The position numbers and the translations under genes were made by a program. Below are positions 54,422 through 63,049 of a stretch of 64,000 nucleotides of DNA, in pieces. Every line of letters begins with the position of its first letter. Position 1 is the first letter of the stretch. Source of the DNA: Pseudomonadota bacterium. Lineage in GTDB: Bacteria > Pseudomonadota > Gammaproteobacteria > Burkholderiales > Burkholderiaceae_C. The notes beneath the pieces were generated by a model, which was not told the DNA's origin, searched no databases, and saw only the letters and a program-made list of their open reading frames with translations. The stretch lies in contig JAIUPQ010000004.1 of NCBI GenBank assembly GCA_020161145.1, forward strand, positions 237,384 through 301,383, given 5' to 3'.

Positions 54422-55593
54422 AACGACGCGATGCGCTGGGCGCCTTGACGGTCCTGGGTGCACTGCCCGCCCTGGCCGCGCTTGGCGGCTGTGCCAGCAC
54501 CCCGGCCGTGGGCACGGGCGATCTGGGGCTGGTCATTCAACGTGCGCGCGGCGCCGTCAGCATCGTGGACACCACGCAGCGACGGGCGCTGGGCGAGGTC
54601 GCCGGCCTGGGTGACCTCTCGCATGCGGCGGCCGTCTTTGGCCGCGACGGGCTGCATGCCTACGTGTTCGGCCGCGACGGCGGGCTGACCCAGGTCAACC
54701 TGGTTGAGCGGCGCATCGTCGCCCGCGTGATGCAGGCCGGCAACAGCATCGGCGGCGCCATCAGCGCCGACGGCACGCTGGTGGCGGCGCAGAACTACAC
54801 GCCCGGCGGCGTCAAGGTGTTCGACGCCCGCACGCTGGCGCTGGTGGCCGACCTGCCCGCCGCCTCGCGCGTGGTGGGCCTGGTGGACTTGCCTGGCCGG
54901 CGCTTTGCCTACAGCCTGTTCGACCGCGACGCCATCTGCATCGCCGACCTGTCCGATCCCGGCCGGCCGCAGGTCACCACGCTGGAAGGCATAGGCCGCC
55001 AGCCCTACGACGGCCTGGTCACGCCCGACGGCCGCCACTACATCGCCGGCCTGTTTGGCGAGGACGGCCTGGCGCTGGTCGACACCTGGGCCGAGCGGCC
55101 GCAGGCGCGGCGCATCCTGGCCGGTTACGGCCGGGGCGAGGCGCCGCTGCCGGTCTACAAGATGCCGCACCTGCGCGGCTGGGCCGTGGCCGGTCGCCAC
55201 GCCTATCTGCCGGCCATAGGCCGCCACGAGGTGCTGGTGGTGGACACCGCGAGCTGGGAGGAAGTGGGCCGCATTGCCGTGGCCGGCCAGCCGGTGTTCG
55301 TCATCGCGCGGCCGGACGGGCGCCAGGTCTGGGTCAACTTCGCCGTGCCCGACTACAACCGCGTGCAGGTCATCGACACCCCCAGCCGGCAGGTGGTGCA
55401 GACGCTTTCGCCCGGCAAGGCCGTGCTGCACATGGAGTTCACGCCGCGCGGCGAGGCGGTCTGGATCAGCGCCCGCGACGACAACCGCGTGCGGGTGGTG
55501 GACACCCAGCGCTTTGCCACGCTGGCCGATTTGCCGGTGGATGCACCCAGCGGCATTTTCTTTACCAGCCGCGCCCACAGGACGGGGTTCTGA
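54418..55593 (+). CDS. nirF: NirF, heme d1 biosynthesis protein
   Basis: A 391-residue lipoprotein (LPALAALGGCAS, Cys about 25) with a d1-type beta-propeller lacking the c-heme domain: GLVIQRARGAVSIVDT, GGAISADGTLVAAQNYTPGGVKVFD, MPHLRGWAVAGRHAYLPAIGRHEVLVVDT, TPRGEAVWISARDDN. NirF acts in the periplasm late in heme d1 synthesis. Start and stop overlap neighbours (ATGA; TGATG). Confidence 0.95.
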   Translation: MKRRDALGALTVLGALPALAALGGCASTPAVGTGDLGLVIQRARGAVSIVDTTQRRALGEVAGLGDLSHAAAVFGRDGLHAYVFGRDGGLTQVNLVERRIVARVMQAGNSIGGAISADGTLVAAQNYTPGGVKVFDARTLALVADLPAASRVVGLVDLPGRRFAYSLFDRDAICIADLSDPGRPQVTTLEGIGRQPYDGLVTPDGRHYIAGLFGEDGLALVDTWAERPQARRILAGYGRGEAPLPVYKMPHLRGWAVAGRHAYLPAIGRHEVLVVDTASWEEVGRIAVAGQPVFVIARPDGRQVWVNFAVPDYNRVQVIDTPSRQVVQTLSPGKAVLHMEFTPRGEAVWISARDDNRVRVVDTQRFATLADLPVDAPSGIFFTSRAHRTGF

Positions 55594-56567
55594 TGGATGC
55601 CTTGCTCAACAACTGGCAGCACGACTTCCCCCTGGTGGCGCGGCCGTTCGAGGCCATTGCCGCCGCCACGGGCCGCAGCGCCGACGCCGTGATGGCCACC
55701 TATGCCGAGCACTTTGGCGCCGGCCGCATCAGCCGCATCGGCGGGGTGTTTGCCGGGCGCGCCGGAGGCGACGCCATGCTGGCCGCCATGGCCGTGCCGC
55801 CGGCCGATCTGGCGCGCGTGGCGGCCATCGTTTCGGCCCACCCCGGCGTCAACCACAACTATGAGCGCGAGCACCGCCACAACCTGTGGTTCGTGCTCAC
55901 CGGCGCCAGCGCGGCGGCGGTGGATGCGGCACTGGCCGACCTGGAGGCACGCACCGGCCTGCCGGCACTGGCGCTGCGCATGGTGCGCCCCTATCACATC
56001 GACCTGGGGTTCGACCTGCACGGCCTGCATCGCACGGCGGCGCGCCAGCGCGCGCCTGGCGAGCCCGTGACCGAGGCCGACCGACCGCTGGCCGCCTGCG
56101 TCGAGGCCGGCCTGCCGCTGGTGCCTGAGCCTTACGCCGCCTGGGCCGCGCAGTGCGGGCGCAGCCCGGACCAGGTGCTGGCCTGCCTGGCGCGGTGGCT
56201 GCAGGCGGGCACGTTGCGGCGCTTTGGCGTCATCGTGCGCCACCACGAACTGGGCATTGCGGCCAACGCCATGAGCGTGTTCGATGTGGCCGACACCGAT
56301 GTAGACGGGCTGGGCGAGCGCCTGGCCGCCCAGCCCGGCATCACGCTGGCCTACCGCCGCCAGCGCGCGCCCGGCTGGCGCTACAACCTCTACGCCATGA
56401 GCCACGGCCGCGACCGCGCGGCGGTGGCGGCTGTGATGGATGCGGCCATTGCCGCCTGCGGCCTGGCCGCGCTGCCGCAGGCGCGGCTGTTCTCGCGCCA
56501 GCGGTTCAAGCAGACCGGCGCGCGGCGCTTTCGGCCGCTGGAGGAGAAGGCCCATGCCCAGCCTTGA
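55593..56567 (+). CDS. nirDL: NirDL fusion, siroheme decarboxylase subunits
   Basis: A 324-residue fusion of two AsnC/Lrp-like siroheme-decarboxylase units: residues 1-about 150 NirD-like (HPGVNHNYEREHRHNLWFVLTG) and about 165-310 NirL-like (TLRRFGVIVRHHELGIAANAMSVFDV, AYRRQRAPGWRYNLYAMSHG). Each half carries the His-rich HNY/RR motifs for substrate carboxylates. With NirG and NirH it converts siroheme to didecarboxysiroheme. It overlaps nirG by 14 bases. Confidence 0.93.
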   Translation: MDALLNNWQHDFPLVARPFEAIAAATGRSADAVMATYAEHFGAGRISRIGGVFAGRAGGDAMLAAMAVPPADLARVAAIVSAHPGVNHNYEREHRHNLWFVLTGASAAAVDAALADLEARTGLPALALRMVRPYHIDLGFDLHGLHRTAARQRAPGEPVTEADRPLAACVEAGLPLVPEPYAAWAAQCGRSPDQVLACLARWLQAGTLRRFGVIVRHHELGIAANAMSVFDVADTDVDGLGERLAAQPGITLAYRRQRAPGWRYNLYAMSHGRDRAAVAAVMDAAIAACGLAALPQARLFSRQRFKQTGARRFRPLEEKAHAQP

Positions 56568-57018
56568 AGACCGTCGCCTGATCGCGGCGTTGCACGGTGG
56601 CTTTCCACTCGGCGATCGGCCTTATGCCGAAGTGGCCGCCGCCCATGGCCTGACCGAGGAGCAGTTGCTGGAGAAGCTGCGGGCCTGGCTGGCCCAGGGC
56701 GTGCTGACGCGCTTTGGCCCGCTGTTCCAGATCGAGCGCGCCGGGGGGCGCTTCCTGCTGGCCGCCATGACCGTGCCCGAGGCGCGCTTCGACGCCGTGG
56801 CGGCCCAGGTGGGCGCCTGGCCCGAAGTGGCCCACAACTACCGCCGCGAGCATGCGCTCAACATGTGGTTTGTGCTGGCCGCCGAAACCCATGCCCAGGC
56901 CGACGCCGTGCTGGCGCGCATAGAAGCCGACACGGGCTTGACGGTTTATGCCTTTCCCAAGGAAAAAGAGTATTTTGTCGAACTGAAATTGCCGCTGGAG
57001 GCCATCCATGCTGACTGA
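56554..57018 (+). CDS. nirG: NirG, siroheme decarboxylase subunit
   Basis: A 154-residue Lrp-like protein: LTRFGPLFQIERAGGRFLLAAMTVP and VAHNYRREHALNMWFVLAAE, typical NirG motifs. Start at MPSLEDRR inside the nirDL 3' end; a longer extension upstream is the other frame. It overlaps nirH by 11 bases. Confidence 0.92.
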   Translation: MPSLEDRRLIAALHGGFPLGDRPYAEVAAAHGLTEEQLLEKLRAWLAQGVLTRFGPLFQIERAGGRFLLAAMTVPEARFDAVAAQVGAWPEVAHNYRREHALNMWFVLAAETHAQADAVLARIEADTGLTVYAFPKEKEYFVELKLPLEAIHAD

Positions 57019-57484
57019 GTTCGACCGCGCGCTGATTGCCGCCACCCAGGGCGGCCTGCCGCTGGTGCCACGCCCTTACGAGGCCGTGGGGGCTCAGCTG
57101 GGCGTCTCGGGCGAGGCCGTGCGCGAGCGGCTGGCGCAGATGCTGGACGAGGGCCTGGTGCGCCGCATCGGCGCCGTGCCCAACCACTACAAACTGGGCT
57201 TTGTGGCCAACGGCATGAGCGTCTGGGACGTGGACGATGCCCGCGTGGACGAGCTGGGCGCGCAGATCGGCCGCCTGCCCGGGGTCAGCCACTGCTACCG
57301 CCGGCCGCGGCGCCTGCCCGTCTGGCGCTACAACCTGTTTGCCATGCTGCACGGCACCAGCCGCGAACAGGTGCGCGAAGAGGCCAAAGCCATTGCCGCG
57401 CTGCTGGGCGATGCCTGCAGCGCCCACGACATCTTGTTCTCCACAGCCATCCTCAAGAAAACCGGGCTGCGCCTGGTGGACTAG
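57008..57484 (+). CDS. nirH: NirH, siroheme decarboxylase subunit
   Basis: A 158-residue NirH-like protein: GLVRRIGAVPNHYKLGFVANGMSVWDV and CYRRPRRLPVWRYNLFAMLHG. It completes the NirDLGH decarboxylase. The ATG lies 11 bases before the end of nirG; nirJ follows 12 bases downstream. Confidence 0.92.
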   Translation: MLTEFDRALIAATQGGLPLVPRPYEAVGAQLGVSGEAVRERLAQMLDEGLVRRIGAVPNHYKLGFVANGMSVWDVDDARVDELGAQIGRLPGVSHCYRRPRRLPVWRYNLFAMLHGTSREQVREEAKAIAALLGDACSAHDILFSTAILKKTGLRLVD

Positions 57485-57496
57485 ACAAGGGCAGCC

Positions 57497-58705
57497 ATGT
57501 TTCGCATCACCCATTACCTGCGCGGCCTGGCCCAGCGCCAGCCGCGCCCCAGCATGCCCCCGCCGGCGCGCCCCACCGGGCCCGTCGTCATCTGGAACCT
57601 GATCCGCCGCTGCAACCTCACCTGCAAGCACTGCTATGCGTTGTCGGCCGACCACAACTACCCCGGTGAACTGAGTACCGCAGAGATCTACGCCGTGATG
57701 GATGACCTCAAGGGGTTTGGCGTGCCGGTGCTCATCCTCTCGGGCGGCGAGCCCCTGCTGCACCCCGATTGGGAGGCCATCGCCCGGCGCAGCAAAGCCA
57801 TGGGCTTCTATACGGGCCTGTCCACCAACGGCACGCTGATCGACGCCGGCGTGGCCGCACGCATCGCCGACGTGGGTTTTGACTACGTGGGCATCAGCCT
57901 TGACGGCCTGCGTGAGACACACGACAAATTCCGCCGCCTCGATGGCGCCTTTGACGCCAGCCTGGCCGCCGTGCGCCACCTGCATGCGCAGAAGGTCAAG
58001 GTGGGCCTGCGCTACACCATGACGGCGCTCAATGCCCACGACCTCGGGCCGCTGCTGGACCTGATGCGCGCCGAAGGGGCGCAGAAGTTCTACTTCTCGC
58101 ACCTCAACTACGCCGGTCGCGGCAACATCCACCGCGCCAAAGACGCCCACCACCGGGCCACGCGCGAGGCCATGGACCAGCTCTTTGCCCGCGCCTGGGA
58201 GGCGGTGCAGCAAGGCTACGACGAGGAATACGTCAGCGGCAACAACGACGCCGACGGCCCCTACCTGCTGCAATGGGTGGCGCAGTACCTGCCCCACCTC
58301 GACACCACCGCGCTGCGGCGCCGGCTGGTGGCCTGGGGCGGCAACAGCAGCGGCATCAACGTGGCCAACATCGACAACGAAGGCCGTGTCCACCCCGACA
58401 CCATGTGGTGGCACCACAACCTGGGCAACGTGCGCGAGCGACCGTTCTCGGCCATCTGGCCCGACCTCACCGACCCGGTGATGGCCGGCCTCAAGCGCCA
58501 GCCGCGCCCGGTGGAAGGCCGCTGTGCCACCTGCGCCCATCTGATGATCTGCGGCGGCAACACCCGGGTGCGCGCCCAGCAGACCACCGGCAACCCGTGG
58601 GCGGAAGACCCGGGGTGTTATCTGACCGATGAAGAGATCCGTGCGCACCCGGCCGGGCTTGCCAGCCGGCTCCAGGGAGAGGGCGAGTCGGTGATGGCGG
58701 GCTAG
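57497..58705 (+). CDS. nirJ: NirJ, radical SAM heme d1 synthesis enzyme
   Basis: A 402-residue radical SAM enzyme with the cluster motif CNLTCKHC (C39, C43, C46), GGEP (LSGGEPLLHPDW), and a SPASM-like C terminus with cysteines (GRCATCAHLMICGGNTRVRAQ, DPGCYL). It replaces the propionate side chains of didecarboxysiroheme by oxo groups. The TAG stop is the first triplet of a repeat arm related to the one at 24714. Confidence 0.95.
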   Translation: MFRITHYLRGLAQRQPRPSMPPPARPTGPVVIWNLIRRCNLTCKHCYALSADHNYPGELSTAEIYAVMDDLKGFGVPVLILSGGEPLLHPDWEAIARRSKAMGFYTGLSTNGTLIDAGVAARIADVGFDYVGISLDGLRETHDKFRRLDGAFDASLAAVRHLHAQKVKVGLRYTMTALNAHDLGPLLDLMRAEGAQKFYFSHLNYAGRGNIHRAKDAHHRATREAMDQLFARAWEAVQQGYDEEYVSGNNDADGPYLLQWVAQYLPHLDTTALRRRLVAWGGNSSGINVANIDNEGRVHPDTMWWHHNLGNVRERPFSAIWPDLTDPVMAGLKRQPRPVEGRCATCAHLMICGGNTRVRAQQTTGNPWAEDPGCYLTDEEIRAHPAGLASRLQGEGESVMAG

Positions 58706-58735
58706 GCGCGTGGGCGGCCCTGGGCATGCCTCGCG
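58703..58735 (+). repeat. Single diverged arm of the dmpI/DUF1841 inverted repeat
   Basis: Beginning with the nirJ stop, TAGGCGCGTGGGCGGC... matches the 33-bp arm at 24714-24746 at 29 of 33 positions, including the shared GGGCATGCCTCGCG. As at dmpI and DUF1841, the arm starts exactly at a TAG stop codon. No complementary second arm is seen nearby. Confidence 0.7.
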
Positions 58736-58744
58736 CGCCCAGAC

Positions 58745-58758
58745 CTGAACGAAATCAA
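58745..58758 (+). promoter_or_regulatory. Candidate FNR/Dnr box before nirN
   Basis: CTGAA-CGAA-ATCAA matches TTGAT-N4-ATCAA at 8 of 10 positions, 78 bases upstream of nirN. A separate low-oxygen promoter for nirN would fit the break in gene coupling after nirJ. Confidence 0.45.
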
Positions 58759-58836
58759 GGCTGCGCTCAGGCCTTGCACCTAGAGTGGCGGCCATGAGAC
58801 GCACAAGAGCCGATAGGTGGCTGCAGGAGTGGGCCC

Positions 58837-60423
58837 ATGCGTGAGCGGTTTGCGATGCTGGCCAAGCTGGTGCTGGCGCTGGGTGTGATGGCCATGGGTG
58901 TGGACATCGCCAAGGCGCAGCCGGTGGACGCCGCCAAGCTCTACCAGCAGCACTGCGCCGCCTGCCACGGCGCCACCCGCACCGGTGGCATGGGCCCGGC
59001 GCTGTTGCCCGAGAGTCTGGAGCGGCTGCGCCCGGCCGAGGCGCTGGCTGTCATCAAGGACGGCCGCGCGGCCACGCAGATGCCGGGCTTTGGCCAGACC
59101 CTGAATGAGGCCGAGGTGGCCGCCGTGGCGGCCTGGCTGCGCACGCCGGTGCTGCCCGCGCCGCAATGGGGCGAGGCCGACATCCGCGCCTCGCGCGTGG
59201 CGCTGGCGGGGGCCGAGCGGCTCGCGCCCAAGCCGCAATGGTCGGCCGACCCGATGAACGTCTTCATCGTGGTGGAAGGCGGCGACCACCACGTCAGCGT
59301 GGTCGATGGCGACCGCTTCACGGTGATGCATCGCTTTGCCAGCCGCTACGCGCTGCACGGCGGCCCCAAGTTCAGCCCCGAGGGGCGCTACGTGTACTTC
59401 GGCTCGCGCGACGGCTGGGTCAGCAAGTTCGACCTCTGGCACCTGAAGACCGTGGCCGAGGTGCGCGCCGGGCTGAACATGCGCAACGTGGCCGTCAGCA
59501 GCGACGGCCAGTGGGTGATGGCGGCCAACTACCTGCCCGGTGACGTGGTGCTGTTCGATGCCGACCTCAACCTGACGCGCATCTACCCGGCCGCCACGCT
59601 GGACGGCAAGCAGACCTCGCGCGTGTCGGCCGTCTACGACGCCGCGCCGCGGCGCAGCTTCATCGTGGCGCTCAAAGACATTCCGGAGTTGTGGGAGATT
59701 GCGTACGATCCCAAGGCCGAGCCCATCTACGACGGTCTGGTGCACGACTACAAGATGGGCGAGGGCATCGCCAAGCCCGGCTACCTGGGTGTGCGCCGCA
59801 CGCCGCTGGATGCGCCGCTGGACGACTTTTTCTTTGACCAGCCCTACCGCCACGTGCTGGGCTCCACCCGCCCGCGGGCCGGGCAGGAGATCGCCAGTGC
59901 GCAAGTCATCAACCTGGACGCGCGTCGCAAGGTGGCCGACCTGCCACTGGCCGGCATGCCGCATCTGGGCTCGGGCATCACCTTCGACTGGCAGGGTCGC
60001 CGGGTGTTGGCCAGCCCCAACCTCAAGGGCAGCGGCATCGACGTCATCGACATGCAGGACTGGAAGCCCGTGGCCACCATCCCCACGCCGGGGCCGGGCT
60101 TTTTCATGCGCAGCCACGAGAAGAGCCGCTACGCCTGGACGGACTCCATGATGAGTCCCACCGCCAAGGACACGCTGACCATCATCGACAAGGCGACGCT
60201 CAAGCCCGTGGCCAGCGTGCGCGAGCCCGGCAAGACGCTGGCCCACATCGAGTTCACCCAGGATGGCAAGTACGCGCTGGCCAGCCTGTGGGAGCTGGAC
60301 GGCGCGCTCATCGTCTACGACGCCGCCACCTTCAAAGAGGTCAAGCGCCTGCCCATGAGCAAGCCGGTGGGCAAGTACAACGTCTGGAACAAGATCTCGC
60401 GCAGCGAGGGCACCTCACATTGA
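58837..60423 (+). CDS. nirN: NirN, dihydro-heme d1 dehydrogenase
   Basis: A 528-residue NirS paralogue: signal peptide (LAKLVLALGVMAMGVDIAKAQ), c-heme CAACH at 40-44, and a d1-binding propeller (WSADPMNVFIVVEGGDHHVSVVDG, HRFASRYALHGGPKFSPEGRYVYF, KPVGKYNVWNKI). NirN introduces the last double bond in heme d1 and hands it to NirS. ATG 58855 is an alternative start that gives a shorter signal. Differences from NirS, notably the KYNVWNKI end, favour NirN. Confidence 0.92.
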   Translation: MRERFAMLAKLVLALGVMAMGVDIAKAQPVDAAKLYQQHCAACHGATRTGGMGPALLPESLERLRPAEALAVIKDGRAATQMPGFGQTLNEAEVAAVAAWLRTPVLPAPQWGEADIRASRVALAGAERLAPKPQWSADPMNVFIVVEGGDHHVSVVDGDRFTVMHRFASRYALHGGPKFSPEGRYVYFGSRDGWVSKFDLWHLKTVAEVRAGLNMRNVAVSSDGQWVMAANYLPGDVVLFDADLNLTRIYPAATLDGKQTSRVSAVYDAAPRRSFIVALKDIPELWEIAYDPKAEPIYDGLVHDYKMGEGIAKPGYLGVRRTPLDAPLDDFFFDQPYRHVLGSTRPRAGQEIASAQVINLDARRKVADLPLAGMPHLGSGITFDWQGRRVLASPNLKGSGIDVIDMQDWKPVATIPTPGPGFFMRSHEKSRYAWTDSMMSPTAKDTLTIIDKATLKPVASVREPGKTLAHIEFTQDGKYALASLWELDGALIVYDAATFKEVKRLPMSKPVGKYNVWNKISRSEGTSH

Positions 60424-60438
60424 TGGTGATGTTGATAG

Positions 60439-60541
60439 TGCCCCCACGCTCCCTCCCGGTCGGTTGATGGTGCCCCCACGCTCCCTCCCGGTCGCTGCCC
60501 CCCAAGGGGGCTTCGGCAGTGGACCGGCGAAGCCGGATCCA
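60439..60541. repeat. Intergenic repeat after nirN with a tandem partial duplication
   Basis: TGCCCCCACGCTCCCTCCCG occurs twice (60439 and 60471) within a 32-base duplicated unit. It is followed by GCCCCCCAAGGGGGC and GGACCGGCGAAGCCGGATCC at 60521-60540, the same module as 53671-53744. It fills most of the gap 60424-60572. Confidence 0.7.
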
Positions 60542-60572
60542 CGCCGACAGCTTGGTTGGGTGGGTGGCGTTG

Positions 60573-61103
60573 GTGAGTGAGGAGCGGCTGTCGGGCGATT
60601 TGGCGTTGTGGCTGGTGGTGCTGCTGGAGCTGGCCACCTTCGGGCTGGGCTTCGTGGCGTTTGCGGCCATGCGGGGGGCGCAGCCGGTGCTGTTTGCGGC
60701 CGGGCAGGCGCGGCTGGACGCGGGTGCCGGGGCGGTCAACACGGCGCTGTTGATTGCGGGCAGTTGGGCCTGCGCGCGCGGGGTGGCCGCAGGGCCGCAG
60801 CAGGCACGGCGCTGGTTGATGGGCGCCGTCGCAGCGGGGCTGGGCTTCATGGCGCTCAAAGGCGGCGAGTACGCGCGGCAAGCGCCGCATCTGGACGTGG
60901 AGGCCAGTGCCTTCGACGCGCTCTATGTGGGGCTGACGGGGTTCCATTTCTTGCACGTGCTGGCAGCCACCGTGGTGCTGGGCATCCTCGCCGTGCTGGG
61001 GCGGCGGGTGAGCCTGCACGCACTGGAAACCGGCGCGCTGTTGTGGCATCTGGTGGATTTGCTGTGGCTGGTGCTGTTTGCCCTGGTCTACCTGTGGCGA
61101 TGA
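60573..61103 (+). CDS. norE: NorE-like cytochrome c oxidase subunit III family protein
   Basis: A protein of about 176 residues from GTG 60573 (earlier GTG 60564 possible) with five predicted TM helices and subunit-III motifs (FMALKGGEYARQAPHLDVEASAFDALYVGLTGFHFLHV, GALLWHLVDLLWLVLFALVYLWR). NorE-type proteins support nitric oxide reductase. No norCB genes are seen here, so the partner reductase must be elsewhere. It overlaps the next gene (ATGA). Confidence 0.82.
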   Translation: MSEERLSGDLALWLVVLLELATFGLGFVAFAAMRGAQPVLFAAGQARLDAGAGAVNTALLIAGSWACARGVAAGPQQARRWLMGAVAAGLGFMALKGGEYARQAPHLDVEASAFDALYVGLTGFHFLHVLAATVVLGILAVLGRRVSLHALETGALLWHLVDLLWLVLFALVYLWR

Positions 61104-61372
61104 GCCCGCGCCGCATCAATGCCGTGGCGCTGGCGCTGCTGGCCGCCACGGCACTGGGCGCACTGCTCGCAGGCGGCTTGCCGTCGCCCAAACCGGCTTG
61201 GGCGGCCTGGGTGGTGGCCGCACTCTCCATTGCCAAGGGTGCGCTGGTGGCGCTGGTCTTCATGGGCCTGGCCCAGGCGCCGCCGCTGTGGCGGCGGCTG
61301 GTGCTGGGCTGGCTGGTGGGGGTGTGGCTGGCCATGGGTGTGGCCGGCTGGCTGGGTGCGGCCACCGCTTAG
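61100..61372 (+). CDS. norF: NorF-like small membrane protein (oxidase subunit IV family)
   Basis: A 90-residue protein with three TM helices: VALALLAATALGALLAG, AAWVVAALSIAKGALVALVFMG, LVLGWLVGVWLAMGVAGWLG. The KG/ALVALVFMGL pattern fits COX4/NorF. It is coupled to the norE-like gene. The gap 61373-61485 holds an 8-bp stem (CCTTGTCC-TT-GGACAAGG) that may be a weak terminator. Confidence 0.75.
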   Translation: MSPRRINAVALALLAATALGALLAGGLPSPKPAWAAWVVAALSIAKGALVALVFMGLAQAPPLWRRLVLGWLVGVWLAMGVAGWLGAATA

Positions 61373-61485
61373 AGGCTGCATGTGGCCTTTGGCCCTGTAT
61401 GGGCCGGATCCTTGTCCTTGGACAAGGCCTCTACGGCGCGCGGCGGCTACGATGAACTTACGATCTAAAAAAGGGGGTATCCAGC

Positions 61486-61701
61486 ATGGAAATGACTGTC
61501 AATCTGACCGACTACCTGAACACCATGGTGACCAGCAAGGTGGCGTCCGGACTGTATGAATCACCCAGCGAGGTGGTGCGCGAGGCCTTGCGGCTGCTCG
61601 ATGAGCGGGATCGCCTGCGTGTGGCCAAACTGACTGCGGCCAGCACGGCCATAGGCCCTGACGGCGAGCCCCTCAACCGGCAGCCACGCAACACACGCTG
61701 A
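61486..61701 (+). CDS. ParD-type antitoxin without an adjacent toxin
   Basis: A 71-residue ribbon-helix-helix antitoxin: EMTVNLTDYLNTMVTSKVASGLYESPSEVVREALRLLDERD is the ParD/CC2985-like signature. A ParE toxin normally follows by overlap, but the next gene is on the opposite strand 4 bases away. Its toxin is either lost or encoded elsewhere. The ribosome site is poor (GGGGG). Confidence 0.85.
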   Translation: MEMTVNLTDYLNTMVTSKVASGLYESPSEVVREALRLLDERDRLRVAKLTAASTAIGPDGEPLNRQPRNTR

Positions 61702-61705
61702 CGGT

Positions 61706-61951
61706 TCAGGTGTCGTCGGTAGGCGGCGCAGGGGGTGCAGGCGGCGTGGGGGGTGATGTGGCGGGGTCTTGCGCGTCTTCAGCGCGTGCATCCAGCCCCC
61801 ACGTCAGCCAGTCCTCGCCAAACAGCTCGGCCGGATGCAGGGTGGCCACGGTGCCATTGCCGCACAGCAACGCGTCGGCGGGGCAATAGCGGTCGCAGCC
61901 CCAGCAGATGCGCTCGGGGTGGGCGGGGTTGATGGGGAATTTCTTGGCCAT
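61706..61951 (-). CDS. DUF3079 family protein
   Basis: An 81-residue protein: MAKKFPINPAHPERICWGCDRYCPADALLCGNG is the DUF3079 hallmark with four Cys that could bind a metal or Fe-S cluster, followed by HPAELFGEDWLTWG and a Pro-rich tail. It ends the nsrR - hemerythrin - DUF3079 chain, 4 bases after the hemerythrin gene. Function unknown; context suggests nitrosative stress or denitrification. Confidence 0.85.
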   Translation of the reverse strand: MAKKFPINPAHPERICWGCDRYCPADALLCGNGTVATLHPAELFGEDWLTWGLDARAEDAQDPATSPPTPPAPPAPPTDDT

Positions 61952-61955
61952 GTCG

Positions 61956-62507
61956 TCAGCGTGCGGTGTCGCGCCGCGCGCGCATGGCGCGCCCGATGCG
62001 ATCCAGTTCGGCGTCGCCGAGCAGCCGCTGCGCCATGGGCAGCAACTCGGCGTCTTCGCGGGCGATGTGGCGCTCGTGGCAGTCGATGAAATCGGCGGCG
62101 TCGCCCGTGTGCCAGGCCGATGCGTCACCGGCCGCCAGCGGTTGCAGGCCGCGGCGCAGCCGCTGCCAGGCCGCTTCAAGCGCCCGGTGGTCGGCGGCCA
62201 GCGCCGCCGTCAACTCGCGCAGGCAGACCGCGTCCGAGCCGGCCATGGATTCGATCAACGCCGGAAACAGGTCTTGCTCTTCGTCCGCATGGTGATGCGG
62301 GGCGGCGAGGTCGAAGTAGCGCATCACGGCGATGGCAGCCTCCTGGGCCGCGGGGTCGGCGCCATGCTGCGCCAGGTGGGCGTCCAGGCGGCGCAACGTG
62401 GCGAGCTGGGCAGTCATGCGGCCATGGCAGGCCGCCAGCATCTCCAGCGGCACCTCGAAGCCCACGGCCGGCGCCCGGTGGCCTGGCAGGCTGGTGGCGT
62501 CAGCCAC
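61956..62507 (-). CDS. Hemerythrin-like (HHE) protein
   Basis: About 183 residues from GTG 62507 (GTG 62519 also possible). It has the four-helix HHE pattern: HGRMTAQLATLRRLDAHLAQHG, YFDLAAPHHHADEEQDLFPAL, HRALEAAWQRL, and CHERHIAREDAELLPMAQRLL with His/Glu iron ligands. Such proteins bind O2 or NO or repair Fe-S clusters (YtfE/RIC relatives). The start overlaps the nsrR stop. Confidence 0.85.
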   Translation of the reverse strand: MADATSLPGHRAPAVGFEVPLEMLAACHGRMTAQLATLRRLDAHLAQHGADPAAQEAAIAVMRYFDLAAPHHHADEEQDLFPALIESMAGSDAVCLRELTAALAADHRALEAAWQRLRRGLQPLAAGDASAWHTGDAADFIDCHERHIAREDAELLPMAQRLLGDAELDRIGRAMRARRDTAR

Positions 62508-62952
62508 GGGCCACCCCACGTCGGCTGCGCGGCAACGCCACCGGCTGCGCGGCGGCGGGCACCAGATCGGCCAGCGTGCGGCCATCCAGTTCCTTGAAGT
62601 AGGCGCTCAGGGCGGAGTCGAGCACGCGCTTGAGGCGGCAGGAGGGGCTGAGCGTGCAGGCGTTGGTGGTGGGGTCGAAGCATTCCACCAGCCGGAAATC
62701 CGTTTCCGCCGCGCGCACCACGTCGCCGATGCGGATGCGCGCCGGATCCTGACGCAGCCGCAGCCCGCCGCCGCGCCCTCGCGTGGTGACCAGCACGCCC
62801 TGACCGGCCAGATCGGTGACGATCTTGGTCAGGTGGTTGCGCGACACCTGATGCTGCTCGGCCAGCTCGTTGATGGTCACTCGCCGCTCGCGGTGGGCCG
62901 CGCAATACATCAGCACGCGCAAGGTGTAGTCGGTGTAGTCGGCCAGCCGCAT
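62500..62952 (-). CDS. nsrR: NsrR-type Rrf2 nitric-oxide-sensing repressor
   Basis: A 150-residue Rrf2 protein: DYTDYTLRVLMYCAAH, HTH SRNHLTKIVTDLAGQG, basic TTRGRGGGLRLRQDP wing, and the cluster cysteines C91, C99 and C105 (ECFDPTTNACTLSPSC), plus Asp8, which can coordinate the cluster. NO destroys the cluster and lifts repression. First gene of the minus-strand operon; divergent from fdxA. Confidence 0.92.
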   Translation of the reverse strand: MRLADYTDYTLRVLMYCAAHRERRVTINELAEQHQVSRNHLTKIVTDLAGQGVLVTTRGRGGGLRLRQDPARIRIGDVVRAAETDFRLVECFDPTTNACTLSPSCRLKRVLDSALSAYFKELDGRTLADLVPAAAQPVALPRSRRGVARG

Positions 62953-63030
62953 GCATGCCCCTTAATGCGCATACATTTTACCTCTTTAAGGTCATGTCGA
63001 GATAACATGCATTCGGTTTGACTCTTCTGC
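62953..63030. promoter_or_regulatory. nsrR/fdxA divergent promoter with NsrR-like half sites
   Basis: An AT-richer segment with ATGCAT-type half sites (ATGCATG at 62951; AATGCGCATACATTTT near 62964-62979; ACATGCATT near 63006-63014). NsrR sites are built from such halves, so autoregulation and control of fdxA are plausible. The arrangement is not a clean dyad. Confidence 0.35.
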
Positions 63031-63049
63031 CGATCGCCCGGAGCGCCCC

